Assembly: GCA_964404395.1 (NCBI GenBank)
Contig: CAYOKA010000004.1
Location: 1-38,550, forward strand
Direction: 5' to 3'
DNA from: JAAYBT01 sp964404395
GTDB taxonomy: Bacteria; Bacillota; Clostridia; Acetivibrionales; DTU013
DNA length: 38,550 nucleotides
Part shown: piece by piece, positions 7,266 to 15,808 of the stretch
Position numbering within the stretch: the stretch's first letter is position 1
How the letters are laid out: every line of letters begins with the position of its first letter
Notes under the pieces: model-generated
Databases searched by the model: none
What the model saw: the letters and a program-made list of their open reading frames with translations, nothing else
What the model was told of the DNA's origin: nothing
Position numbers and translations under genes: made by a program

Positions 7266-9056
7266 TTATTCCTTCAATCTCTTTTCTAGAGCGTCAAGCT
7301 GCGCGAATAATTCCTTAGGCATCTTTTCGCCATAGTTTGCATAGTGCTCTCTTATGGATTCTACTTCACGAAGCCATTCTTCATTATTGACTTTGAGCAG
7401 CTCAGCCATATCGGCTTCGCTTACGTCCAGGCCTTCCGTATCAATGGCATCCTCTGTAGGCATATATCCAATCGGTGTCTTGACTGCTTTGCCTTCGCCG
7501 GAAACTCTCTCAACGATCCATTTAAGAACACGGCTGTTCTCTCCGAAGCCTGGCCATAGCCATTTTCCGTTTTCATCCTTGCGGAACCAGTTTACATAGT
7601 AAATCCTCGGTAATTTGTCCGGAGAGGACTTTGTCCCTATATCAAGCCAATGCTGTAGATAATCAGCTACATGATAGCCTATGAAGGGAAGCATAGCAAA
7701 GGGGTCGCGACGAACCTTACCAATGTTCTTGTCAATTGTAGCTGCGGTAATTTCAGAGCCCATGATTGAGCCCATAAATACGCCGTGGTTCCAGTCGTAG
7801 CTCTCGTGTACCAGCGGAATCGTGGTCGGACGACGTCCGCCAACCAAAAACGCTGAAATCGGCACACCCTTGGGATCTTCCCACTCGGGAGCAATTACCG
7901 GGCACTGGCTTGCCGGTGCCGTAAAGCGAGCATTAGGATGAGCAGCCAGCTCCTTCGAATCGGGAGTCCAGTCGTTACCCTTCCAGTCAATCAAATGATC
8001 AGGCGCCGGTGTTCCGATACCTTCCCACCAAACATCCCCATCATCGGTTAATGCAACGTTTGTAAATATGGTATTCTTTTCGCAGCTAAGCATAGCATTC
8101 TTATTGGATTCCATGGATGTGCCGGGAGCAACGCCAAAGAAACCTGCTTCAGGGTTAATCGCGTAGAGATGTCCATCGTCTCCGAATTTCATCCATGCAA
8201 TATCGTCTCCGACAGTTTCAACCTTCCAGCCGGGAATTGTCGGTATAAGCATTGCCAGATTTGTCTTTCCGCAGGCACTTGGGAAAGCGCCCGTGATAAA
8301 CTTGGTGTTGCCCTTAGGATCTGTGAGACGTAAAATGAGCATGTGTTCTGCCATCCAGCCCTCATCGCGGGCTTGGACAGATGCGATACGCAGGGCAAAG
8401 CATTTTTTCCCAAGCAGGGCGTTTCCGCCGTATCCTGAACCATAGGACCAAATCATTCTTTCCTCGGGGAAATGGCTGATATATTTCTTTTCCATTGGAG
8501 CGCAGGGCCAGGGCACATCCTTTTCACCCGGAGCCAGCGGAGCGCCTACTGAGTGTAAACATGGTACGAATTCACCATCACCCAGTACGTCCAGAACAGC
8601 TTTGCCCATGCGGGTCATGATGCGCATGTTAGCCACAACATAGGGGCTGTCTGTCAGCTCGACTCCAATCTTTGATATGGGAGAACCGATTGGTCCCATG
8701 GAAAATGGGATTACATACATGGTTCTGCCCTTCATGCAGCCATTATATAATTCTTTCATGGTAGCCTTCAGCTCATCGGGGTCAATCCAGTTGTTTGTCG
8801 GACCTGCATCCTCTTTCCTTTTGGAAGCGATAAAGGTTCTATTCTCAACACGTGCCACGTCAGATGGATCACTTCTGAAAAGGTAGCACCCGGGACGCTT
8901 CTTTGGGTCTAAACGTATGGCTGCGCCACTGTCGACCGCTTCCTGCAACAGTCGTTCATTTTCTTCCTGGGAGCCGTCGCACCAGTAAATATTGTCTGGC
9001 TTGCACATGTCTGCCATTTCTTTAACCCATGCTAGTAATTTTTTGTTAGCTGTCAT
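7266..9056 (-). CDS. pckG: Phosphoenolpyruvate carboxykinase (GTP)
   Basis: A 596-residue GTP-dependent PEP carboxykinase interconverting oxaloacetate + GTP and PEP + GDP + CO2. Diagnostic GTP-type features are the kinase loop FPSACGKTN (258-266), the acidic TVGDDIAW after it, the substrate-binding stretch PFSMGPIGSP (117-126), and YGSGYGGNALLGKK. The ATP-type signature is absent. In cellulolytic clostridia this enzyme links PEP to oxaloacetate in the malate shunt, and a pyrophosphate-type phosphofructokinase is encoded 7 kb away, which fits that metabolism. The ATG at 9056 follows AAGGAG by eight bases on the minus strand. It is monocistronic, with a candidate promoter about 170 bases upstream and a shared terminator downstream. 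Confidence 0.98.
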   Translation of the reverse strand: MTANKKLLAWVKEMADMCKPDNIYWCDGSQEENERLLQEAVDSGAAIRLDPKKRPGCYLFRSDPSDVARVENRTFIASKRKEDAGPTNNWIDPDELKATMKELYNGCMKGRTMYVIPFSMGPIGSPISKIGVELTDSPYVVANMRIMTRMGKAVLDVLGDGEFVPCLHSVGAPLAPGEKDVPWPCAPMEKKYISHFPEERMIWSYGSGYGGNALLGKKCFALRIASVQARDEGWMAEHMLILRLTDPKGNTKFITGAFPSACGKTNLAMLIPTIPGWKVETVGDDIAWMKFGDDGHLYAINPEAGFFGVAPGTSMESNKNAMLSCEKNTIFTNVALTDDGDVWWEGIGTPAPDHLIDWKGNDWTPDSKELAAHPNARFTAPASQCPVIAPEWEDPKGVPISAFLVGGRRPTTIPLVHESYDWNHGVFMGSIMGSEITAATIDKNIGKVRRDPFAMLPFIGYHVADYLQHWLDIGTKSSPDKLPRIYYVNWFRKDENGKWLWPGFGENSRVLKWIVERVSGEGKAVKTPIGYMPTEDAIDTEGLDVSEADMAELLKVNNEEWLREVESIREHYANYGEKMPKELFAQLDALEKRLKE

Positions 9057-9225
9057 TAATATTCTCCTTTCGATATTTCGCTAATTATTGTCAAACCATC
9101 TTCATATTTCCCGCCCTTTTGAATCTGTCGTCTACCTTGCTTAGTTGAGGCAGGTTTATGTGATTATGCTTTGTACTCGAAATGTTAACTCATATAGCAC
9201 GTTAATTTTTTCACTATTGCATAGT

Positions 9226-9254
9226 ATTTTATCACATTGCTATGAAACATTCAA
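9226..9254 (-). promoter_or_regulatory. Candidate sigma-A promoter of pckG
   Basis: On the minus strand TTGAAT (9254-9249) and TAAAAT (9231-9226) are spaced 17 bases. The transcript would have a leader of about 160 bases before pckG. Moderate match to consensus. Confidence 0.45.
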
Positions 9255-9465
9255 TATAGAATTATTCAAAAATCCGGTTTTGATTCCTTGCTTTTTACAA
9301 GGAATGGATGTGAGTAAAATGGGAATTGTTGAAGCTTTCACTTGAAAGAATGATGGTTCGGTAGGTATATGCCCGCATAGGTTAGGCATGATGGATAAAC
9401 ATCCTGGTTAGCATTTTGCAACTTTTTAACTGGAGGCTTTCATTTTTCACTAAATACTCGATAAA

Positions 9466-9501
9466 AATTCTTCACTCCACTGCGTTTTACTCAGAATGAC
9501 A
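9466..9501 (-). repeat. Dispersed-repeat-like sequence (TGTCATTCTGAG...)
   Basis: Read on the minus strand this begins TGTCATTCTGAGTAAAACGC and ends GTGAAGAATT. It resembles the short GTCATTCTGAGCG...GAAGAATC-type repeat that I recall as common between genes in many bacterial genomes. Only one copy is visible here, and identity with that repeat family is from memory. Confidence 0.4.
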
Positions 9502-9585
9502 ATTGATAATTAATTCTATTTGTCCAACATATAATGTAGAGAACAGAGAACGGAGAACAGAGAAATGTAGTTTCGGGAGGTTCTT

Positions 9586-10749
9586 ATGAATTCAGTAGGT
9601 TCAAAATCAAAGTTTAAGAGAAGCTATCTAATATTTGCAAATGAGGATGCCGGATTTGAGGCTGGGCAAAAGCCATCGGGGCATGTGAAGGTGGAGATTC
9701 GCGAAGGTCGAGGCAAGCTTCATGCTGTCGCTCAGAATTTGAGACCGGGAAATGGCAGGTTTGATTATGTATTATATATACTGCGCTGTGGAAAGAACTC
9801 AGCGGAGCCGGTGCGGGCTGGTTGCATGAAGAACAAACTAAATAAGTGGGAGCTGGAATGGGTGTTTGACCCCATCAAGTTAGGGATGTCAGGATATCCT
9901 GACGATGATGGTGATGTAATTGCCATTCTTGCTGAATTTGCAGACCAACAGGAGGACGGTGTCATATGTCCACTAGCGGCTTATAGGAATAAACCTGTGG
10001 AGTGGAGGAGCAGTTTCAGACAACCCGAGCTTTCGGATGAAACGCTATCTGTCGAATATTTAGATGAACCTAAAGATGGAGAAAAAACGGGGGAAGATGC
10101 TGCGGTTGCTGCTGAAATTCGAAAAAAGCGTATAGATGAGAATGAAACCGAGAACAAAAGTGGTGAGACACAAGAATGTGCAGACGCCATCGATACGACA
10201 TGTATTTATCTTAACGGAAACATGTGCGGAGCCCTAATTCAAGCAGAAGGAGGAGCTGCAAATCCTTGCATAACCTGTCAAATTCGTAATGGGGTGCAGC
10301 CGTCAAATGCAAGACTCCCGGTAGATATGACACAGCTAAAAGCCATGCTTGGCAGCAACTTTGAGCAAAGTGACCCGTTCCAGAGTAAAAGAAGCGATTA
10401 TATTTGGTGGAAGATAACCAACCCGGTGAATCTAAATAATATTCTATACATAAATGGTATACGCTCGCCATTATTGTTTAACCCGGCTGTTATGATAGCG
10501 CATTACAAGTACAGTCATTTCATTATCGGGACATTCAAGCATATGGATGGACAGGAATATGTGGTATGCGGTGTCCCCGCCATGCATATGGTAGATCGCA
10601 AGCCTTTCGGAGAACTGGGAACATGGGTGCAGACAGAGGGGAGCAGGATTCGCTACGGTGCTTTTGGCTACTGGCTTGTTTACATAAACCCAAGTGATGG
10701 GAAAATGCTGAATCTCAACCGGAGCGCTGAATCTCAACCGGAACGCTGA
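9586..10749 (+). CDS. Conserved hypothetical protein with two domains and a Cys cluster
   Basis: A 387-residue soluble protein that I cannot assign. Residues about 10-140 form a beta-rich domain (SYLIFANEDAGFEAG, VKVEIREGRGKLHAVAQNL). Residues 150-200 are a charged linker. A Cys cluster follows (TCIYLNGNMCG, then NPCITCQ), possibly metal-binding. Residues about 250-375 form a second domain rich in aromatics (SDYIWWKITNPVNLNNILY, IIGTFKHMDGQEY, GAFGYWLVYINPSDGK). There is no signal peptide or membrane segment. ATG 9586 follows GGGAGG. The coding end lies inside a 19-bp tandem repeat, so the C-terminal residues and stop were created by duplication. The next gene, zapA, is 250 bases away and probably separate. 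Confidence 0.8.
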   Translation: MNSVGSKSKFKRSYLIFANEDAGFEAGQKPSGHVKVEIREGRGKLHAVAQNLRPGNGRFDYVLYILRCGKNSAEPVRAGCMKNKLNKWELEWVFDPIKLGMSGYPDDDGDVIAILAEFADQQEDGVICPLAAYRNKPVEWRSSFRQPELSDETLSVEYLDEPKDGEKTGEDAAVAAEIRKKRIDENETENKSGETQECADAIDTTCIYLNGNMCGALIQAEGGAANPCITCQIRNGVQPSNARLPVDMTQLKAMLGSNFEQSDPFQSKRSDYIWWKITNPVNLNNILYINGIRSPLLFNPAVMIAHYKYSHFIIGTFKHMDGQEYVVCGVPAMHMVDRKPFGELGTWVQTEGSRIRYGAFGYWLVYINPSDGKMLNLNRSAESQPER

Positions 10750-10763
10750 ATCTCAGCAGGAAG
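10707..10763 (+). repeat. Three 19-bp tandem repeats spanning the stop codon
   Basis: Units GCTGAATCTCAACCGGAGC, GCTGAATCTCAACCGGAAC and GCTGAATCTCAGCAGGAAG at 10707-10725, 10726-10744 and 10745-10763. Because 19 is not a multiple of three, each unit shifts the frame, and the gene's TGA stop (10747-10749) falls in the third unit. Confidence 0.9.
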
Positions 10764-10812
10764 TAAAGCATAGTTGCATGTCGAAATTTGAAACCAGTTA
10801 CTCTTTGCTGCC

Positions 10813-10825
10813 ACATCGCAAAAGC
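10813..10825. repeat. Solitary 13-bp match to the end of the 115-bp element
   Basis: ACATCGCAAAAGC is the exact reverse complement of the first 13 bases of the elements at 22018 and 27393. No second end is visible nearby, so this is either a decayed remnant or chance. Confidence 0.3.
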
Positions 10826-10995
10826 CTTTGCCTAAAATTATATGCTTTTATGGCGAAATATAGTATAATAGGTAAAGGTTCAGTAGCATGTCCTTCCAAA
10901 GGGGTTACATGTAATGATGGACAGGGGAACCACTATAATTCGACATAGGTATACAGACATGATTGTCGTTACCTGCCGAAAGGATGCTGATTGCA

Positions 10996-11418
10996 TTGAG
11001 CGCCAAAAACAAGGTTGAACTCAGAATAGCCGGTAAGGACTATACGATTGTCGGAACAGAACCGGAAGAGTATATACAACGCGTCGGACACTACATTGAC
11101 AAAAAGATGACCGAAATAATGAGGGTTAGAAGTGATTTGAGCACGTCTTTAGTGGCTGTTCTTACAGCTATCAATGTAGGAGATGATTTATTTAAGATAC
11201 GTGAAAGCGAACAAAACTTGAAAAAGGAATTAAAAAATGCAATAGATGAGCTTGAAAGGCTAATAGAGGATAAACGGCGGTTGATGCAGGAAAACTCTTC
11301 ATTAGGCGGCTTGAATACAAGTCTTAAGCTGGAGCTTGCCAAGAGGGAAGCGGAGCTTGGGGAGGTTCGAAATTCTCTTAGCAAGGCCGAGAGAATTAAA
11401 GAGAGTGAAAGAGAGTAG
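10996..11418 (+). CDS. zapA: Cell division protein ZapA
   Basis: About 140 residues. The N-terminal part KVELRIAGKDYTIVGTEPEE, followed by VGHYIDKKMTEI, is the ZapA domain. It continues with ATAINVGDDL-like helices and a long C-terminal coiled coil (about 80-140). ZapA binds FtsZ and promotes bundling of protofilaments at the division site. The start is uncertain: AAAGGA at 10979-10984 suits the TTG at 10996 (11-base spacing), giving a protein beginning at SAKNKVELR as usual for the family. In-frame ATG 10984 overlaps the ribosome site and TTG 10963 lies before it. In clostridia zapA commonly precedes a U32 peptidase-family gene, as here. Confidence 0.88.
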   Translation: MSAKNKVELRIAGKDYTIVGTEPEEYIQRVGHYIDKKMTEIMRVRSDLSTSLVAVLTAINVGDDLFKIRESEQNLKKELKNAIDELERLIEDKRRLMQENSSLGGLNTSLKLELAKREAELGEVRNSLSKAERIKESERE

Positions 11419-11495
11419 GAAAGCGGTAAGAAGTAAGGACCACGAGAAAGGAGCACAAGGAAGGGTCACGAGAAAGGAAAGAAGGCAAACACAGT

Positions 11496-11533
11496 CGCTT
11501 CGTAGAGGAAAGCCCTTTGCGGAGCGGTTTTTT
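11496..11533 (+). terminator. Possible terminator between zapA and the U32 gene
   Basis: CGCTTCG (11496-11502) can pair with CGGAGCG (11520-11526) with one wobble, and G plus six T residues follow (11528-11533). The loop is long (17 bases), so strength is uncertain. Confidence 0.5.
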
Positions 11534-11623
11534 GTAACGGCCCTTGTGAAGCATATAAAAGGGTAGTGAAAAGTGCAAACTATTTGCGAAGACTATCTAT
11601 GTAGATAAAGCAGAAATGGAGAA

Positions 11624-14200
11624 ATGATGAAAAGGCGTATTGAACTGCTGGCCCCTGCGGGAAACAGGGAGGCCTTGCATGCGGCGGTGGAAAACGGTGC
11701 TGATGCTGTATATGTAGGTGGAAAGCTTTTCAGTGCGAGAGCGCAAGCTGATAACTTTGATATAGAGGCACTGGCGGAAGAGCTCAGGTATGCTCATGCC
11801 AGAGATGTCAATATCTATCTCACGATGAATACGCTGGTATCTGATGGAGAGATGGAACAGGCGCTGGCATTTGCAGCAGAAGCCCGCAATGCAGGCCTCG
11901 ATGGCATCATAGTGCAGGATATAGGGCTTGCGACTGCGCTGCATCGTGTTATGCCGGATATTCCTTTACATGCAAGCACCCAAATGACCGTATATGATCA
12001 AGCCGGAATACATGCTCTTGAAGCAATGGGCTTTAGCAGAGTGATACCTGCAAGAGAGCTGACACTGGAGGAGATATCGGATATTGCGCATAATAGCTCA
12101 CTTGAGATTGAAGTGTTTGTTCATGGCGCCTTGTGTGTGTCTTATTCGGGACAGTGCCTGATGAGCAGCATGGTTGGAGGCAGAAGCGGCAATCGTGGGA
12201 AATGTGCGCAGCCCTGCAGACTGCCCTACCAATTGTTGGGGACATGCATCGATCAAAAAACCCGAAAGGCAACAGAAGCTCGTTATTTGCTAAGCCCGAA
12301 GGATATGTGTACTTTGGACTTTATTGGTGAGATCGCAGCTTCGGGTGTCCATTCACTAAAAATTGAGGGGAGAATGAAAAGCCCTGAATATGTTGCCACT
12401 GTCGTGCGGATATATAGAAAATATCTTGATAGGGCAATGGGACGAATGAATTTTGATGAATTCAAAAGTGGAGAATCCACTATTATCGAAATAGACGAAA
12501 AAGACCGGCACGAGCTTTTGCAGGTTTACAACCGCGGTGGTTTCTCCGATGGCTATATGAAGGGGAAGACCGGTGTAGATATGATGAGCTTTAAGAAGCC
12601 GAATAACAGCGGGGTTTATCTTGGAAAGGTAGCTGCATATGATAGACGCGGGCAAATGATTAAAATTAAGCTGTTGGACAGGCTTTCTATCGGAGATGGA
12701 ATTGAGATCTGGTCAGGTAGCTCCTACAGTCCCGGCGGAATTGTCACTTCAATTAAGAAAGGCGATTTGAATTTGAAAACTACGGCTCTCGGAGAACTGG
12801 TGGAGATTGGCCATTTCAAGGGTAGCATTGAACCCGGCATGGGGGTATATAAAACCATGGATATCGAGCTTAATAAATCGGCTCGCGAATCCTTCTCGGG
12901 GAAAGACGTCAAACGCATATCAATAAGGGGCCGGGCGGCTCTTAAAAGCGGATATCCGCTGAAGCTAATAGTGGATGACGGTAGCGGGCATATAGCCTGC
13001 GCAGTTGGGACGATGGTGCCTGAAATTGCCGTCAACAGGCCTATGACAGAAGAACGTCTGAGAGAACAGCTTGGCAGGACCGGATCTACGCCTTTTGATT
13101 TCGGTAATTTGCATATTGACATGGATGGCGGCTTGTCTCTTCCCATCAGAGAGATAAATGATGTAAGAAGACAGGCTCTGGCAAGCCTGCTCAAGTTAAG
13201 GGAGGCTAAATATGCCGGGAAACGCTTTGATGAGAATGTGAATGGGCGTATAAAAGAGCTGCTAAAGAATCCGGAGCCGACAACGAAGCGAATGGAGTCG
13301 CCACTACAACAGGCCGCGATTTCTATTTACTTCTATAAATGGGATCCCGGCATTGATTATGTGAATCTGGGAATGGAACGGGTCTACCTTCCATTTACAG
13401 CAGCTGAAAAGCCCGGCTTCATGAACACGGCGAAGGCTCTAAGAGAGGCAGGAACTGAGGTGTTCTGCTGGATCCCCGCTATTACAAGGGGCAACTATGA
13501 GGGGCTGATAAACCGATATTTTCAAAAACTGAACGCGTTGGAAGATTCGGCCTTTGACGGTATACTGTTGGGGAATATTGGTGCTGCAGAAAGGTTCAGA
13601 GATAAGGGATTGCACCTCTCAGGTGATATTTCAATGAATATTTTCAATGCTATGTCTGTTAGGAGAATGTCCGAAATCGGACTGGAAAGCGTTGCTCTTT
13701 CTGTTGAGTTGACCCTGCACCAGATTGTGGAGCTTTCGAATAGCCTTAGGGTAAGAGATGCCCGCCCGCCTGCGCTCGAAACGGCGGTGTTTGGCAGATT
13801 ACCGCTGATGATTAGTGAATACTGCCCCTTGGGCTGTACAGAGGGAGGCTACAGTAGCACTTCCAAATGCAGCGGTTCTTGCAGTAAAGGGGATGTGGCG
13901 CTGCAGGACAGGCTGGGGTTTGAATTTCCCCTATTGTGTGACAGGCTGGATTGCAGAAGCACCATCCTGAATTCCAATGTGCTGTTTATACCGGATGATG
14001 TAGGCAGCCTAAGAGAGGCGGGTATCGATATTTTTAGGATGTATGTCTGGGACGAGGATCCTCAGACCGTTAAGGAGCTGGTCGATCTCTTTAAATCAGC
14101 TGCATCCGGCAAAGCCGATACAAGGGCATCCCACGGAAGACTGATTGAAAGAATTAAGGCAAAGGGCTTTACGAAAGGACACTATCATAGAGGAGTTTAA
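11624..14200 (+). CDS. U32 family peptidase / RlhA-like Fe-S protein with DUF3656
   Basis: An 858-residue protein. Residues 1-300 form the U32 domain: ELLAPAGNREALHAAVENGA, then DAVYVGG, then HASTQMTVYD. The family Cys set is at C171, C178, C194 and C198 (HGALCVSYSGQC and GKCAQPCRLPY), which bind an iron-sulphur cluster in studied homologues. A middle DUF3656-type region (about 380-500) and a C-terminal second barrel-like region (about 560-858) follow; the latter has its own Cys-rich loop (EYCPLGCTEGG, KCSGSC). Family members RlhA and TrhP hydroxylate rRNA or tRNA, while others were called collagenase-like; the RNA-modifying role is inferred here. ATG 11624 has GGAG upstream. The dUTPase gene follows 26 bases later. 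Confidence 0.93.
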   Translation: MMKRRIELLAPAGNREALHAAVENGADAVYVGGKLFSARAQADNFDIEALAEELRYAHARDVNIYLTMNTLVSDGEMEQALAFAAEARNAGLDGIIVQDIGLATALHRVMPDIPLHASTQMTVYDQAGIHALEAMGFSRVIPARELTLEEISDIAHNSSLEIEVFVHGALCVSYSGQCLMSSMVGGRSGNRGKCAQPCRLPYQLLGTCIDQKTRKATEARYLLSPKDMCTLDFIGEIAASGVHSLKIEGRMKSPEYVATVVRIYRKYLDRAMGRMNFDEFKSGESTIIEIDEKDRHELLQVYNRGGFSDGYMKGKTGVDMMSFKKPNNSGVYLGKVAAYDRRGQMIKIKLLDRLSIGDGIEIWSGSSYSPGGIVTSIKKGDLNLKTTALGELVEIGHFKGSIEPGMGVYKTMDIELNKSARESFSGKDVKRISIRGRAALKSGYPLKLIVDDGSGHIACAVGTMVPEIAVNRPMTEERLREQLGRTGSTPFDFGNLHIDMDGGLSLPIREINDVRRQALASLLKLREAKYAGKRFDENVNGRIKELLKNPEPTTKRMESPLQQAAISIYFYKWDPGIDYVNLGMERVYLPFTAAEKPGFMNTAKALREAGTEVFCWIPAITRGNYEGLINRYFQKLNALEDSAFDGILLGNIGAAERFRDKGLHLSGDISMNIFNAMSVRRMSEIGLESVALSVELTLHQIVELSNSLRVRDARPPALETAVFGRLPLMISEYCPLGCTEGGYSSTSKCSGSCSKGDVALQDRLGFEFPLLCDRLDCRSTILNSNVLFIPDDVGSLREAGIDIFRMYVWDEDPQTVKELVDLFKSAASGKADTRASHGRLIERIKAKGFTKGHYHRGV

Positions 14201-14226
14201 AACAACCATAGAAAGGATTGAGGGGT

Positions 14227-14661
14227 GTGGAAAAAATAAAGATTAAGTACTTAAGTGATTCAATAGAAAGAATAAGGTACATTGACGGTAAAAGTGATTG
14301 GATTGATTTAAGAGCTGCTGAGGATGTTAAACTGAAAAAGGGTGAATTCAAGCTGATATCTTTAGGGGTAGCAATGGAGTTGCCCAAGGGATATGAGGCA
14401 CTTCTTGTGCCCAGAAGCAGTACCTTTAAGAATTTTGGTATTATACAAACTAATCATTGTGGCGTCATAGATGAAAGCTACTGCTCAAATGAAGATGTTT
14501 GGAAGTTCTCGGCCTTAGCTGTTCGCGATACGCAAATAAAAGCTAACGATAGGATCTGCCAATTCCGCATTATAGAACATCAACCTACAATACTATTTGA
14601 AGAGGTTGACGATTTGGGCAATGATTGTCGCGGTGGCTTTGGCAGCACCGGTATTGGCTAA
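14227..14661 (+). CDS. dut: dUTP diphosphatase (trimeric dUTPase type)
   Basis: A 144-residue protein with the five dUTPase motifs: WIDLRAAED (motif 1), PRSSTFKNFG (2), NHCGVIDESYCSNEDVW (3), NDRICQFRI (4) and RGGFGSTGIG (5). The enzyme hydrolyses dUTP to dUMP and pyrophosphate, keeping uracil out of DNA and feeding dTMP synthesis. Motif 3 carries a short insertion (SYCSNEDVW) compared with the common form, as in several clostridial enzymes. GTG 14227 is chosen because AAAGGA lies nine bases upstream; the TTG at 14218 would sit directly on that site. It follows the U32 gene closely and ends one base from the stop of the convergent minus-strand gene. Confidence 0.9.
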   Translation: MEKIKIKYLSDSIERIRYIDGKSDWIDLRAAEDVKLKKGEFKLISLGVAMELPKGYEALLVPRSSTFKNFGIIQTNHCGVIDESYCSNEDVWKFSALAVRDTQIKANDRICQFRIIEHQPTILFEEVDDLGNDCRGGFGSTGIG

Positions 14662-14662
14662 T

Positions 14663-15601
14663 CTAAAACCATTTGCGATATAGGTTATAGCTCTTGTCGG
14701 CATATCTTCTGGTATCTGTAGGGATTGAAACGATTCTTTCCAGCATCTCCTTGTCGGAAATCTTTTTAAAAGCTTTCTGCATAAGCTCCTGGAAGCTTCC
14801 ACCGTCAGCGGGAAAGGTTACATGAACCGGATATATGTAGCCATCCTGGCTTGTATTCATTCTTTTGAATTCAGCTTCCATGCCTGCTTTAATTTTTTCG
14901 GACACCAGACGAGCTCCCGGCTCATCAGTGCATGGGAGCACAATAATCACATCGCGGCCAGGGTTCAAAACCATTGTATCAGTAGCTCGTAGTAGCTCTG
15001 CTGCTTTCTTTGCCGCCATGGAAAAGATAATGGCCTTGTCACCACTCGAAACCGACTGAGCGTTTTCACTGGATGACTCTTGCTTCGCACTTATCTGAAG
15101 CGTTGTAATCAGTATCAAAGAGAACGGAGCCCCCGTGCGCTTGGAATACTTAAGCTCCCGCTCCACGTAATTATCAAAGGACATGTTTATGTCATTGATA
15201 TTTTCAGTATTGTAATGAAAGCTCTTCTCGGTATTTAAGAATACTTTTATCGAGTCATCAAGCCTTTTCATGTTATATGGCTTGACGATGTAGTCGTTTA
15301 CAGAGTATTTCAGTGCTTCTGTTTTAAGCTCCTGCTTGTCGGAGTGGGATATAACAATGATTGGAACGTTGCCGTTGCTGGAAGTCCTTATTTTTTTTAG
15401 TACAAAAAAACCATCAGTATCCGAAGGGAAAGACAAGTTCAGGACAACCAGCTTCAGTTCATCGATATTGATATTCATAAGTATGAATTGATTTATATCG
15501 CCTACCTCAATAACTCTCAAATGTCTAATTTTTTCTATGATATGGCGAATTTTCTGCCTCTCATAGGCAGAGTAATCCATTATCAAAACAACGCCGTCCA
15601 T
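14663..15601 (-). CDS. Degenerate response-regulator receiver fused to a degenerate GGDEF-like domain
   Basis: A 312-residue two-domain protein. Residues 1-120 have the receiver pattern (VLIMDYSAYERQKI, VVLNLSFPSDTDGFFVL, YIVKPYN). The phospho-acceptor Asp is Asn55, and the second acidic residue near the N-terminus is Tyr10, although Lys107 is kept. Residues about 145-290 resemble a GGDEF domain (YVERELKYSKRTGAPFSL, then LLRATDTMV, then IIVLPCTDEPGARLVSEKI), but the GGDEF signature is replaced by NPGRDV. Neither phosphorylation nor diguanylate cyclase activity is expected; a protein- or nucleotide-binding role is inferred. ATG 15601 follows AAAGGAGAAG. It is transcribed alone and ends one base from dut. 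Confidence 0.85.
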   Translation of the reverse strand: MDGVVLIMDYSAYERQKIRHIIEKIRHLRVIEVGDINQFILMNINIDELKLVVLNLSFPSDTDGFFVLKKIRTSSNGNVPIIVISHSDKQELKTEALKYSVNDYIVKPYNMKRLDDSIKVFLNTEKSFHYNTENINDINMSFDNYVERELKYSKRTGAPFSLILITTLQISAKQESSSENAQSVSSGDKAIIFSMAAKKAAELLRATDTMVLNPGRDVIIVLPCTDEPGARLVSEKIKAGMEAEFKRMNTSQDGYIYPVHVTFPADGGSFQELMQKAFKKISDKEMLERIVSIPTDTRRYADKSYNLYRKWF

Positions 15602-15710
15602 GCTTCTTCTCCTTTTGCATATATGAGTACATTTATTATGAGTTATAATTATATCGGCATTATTATGTTATAAGAATAGTTAATAATTATGCTTTGCGGT
15701 ATCCTCCCGG

Positions 15711-15739
15711 TTGTAAAATGTTGCTCTAATGCCTATAAT
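15711..15739 (+). promoter_or_regulatory. Sigma-A promoter of pfp
   Basis: TTGTAA (15711-15716) and TATAAT (15734-15739) with 17-base spacing. It gives a leader of about 60 bases before the pfp start at 15809. Confidence 0.65.
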
Positions 15740-15808
15740 AGCATTACAAAACTTTGAACAATTTAGCAAGGTTTAAGTTACTATTCACGGAAGCGAAAGG
15801 ACTAGTAT

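Larger units (their letters stand above)
9057..9585. other. Intergenic region, 529 bp, no convincing gene
   Basis: Between the divergent pckG and 9586 genes. It holds the likely pckG promoter (9226-9254), a perfect hairpin ATTCCTTG/CAAGGAAT (9283-9290, 9298-9305), a smaller CTTTC/GAAAG hairpin (9335-9348), a repeat-like stretch at 9466-9501, and a direct repeat GAGAACAGAGAA at 9539-9550 and 9553-9564. No open frame here has a ribosome site or protein-like composition. Confidence 0.6.

Noticed and set aside
9145..9345. 66-codon open frame in the pckG upstream region
   Set aside because: No ribosome site, and it covers the pckG promoter and hairpins on the opposite strand.
11336..11566. 76-codon open frame after zapA
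   Set aside because: Overlaps the end of zapA out of frame, is extremely Arg/Lys-rich, and runs through the terminator-like hairpin.
12724..13194. 156-codon open frame on the minus strand
   Set aside because: Antisense to the U32 gene, no ribosome site or known pattern.
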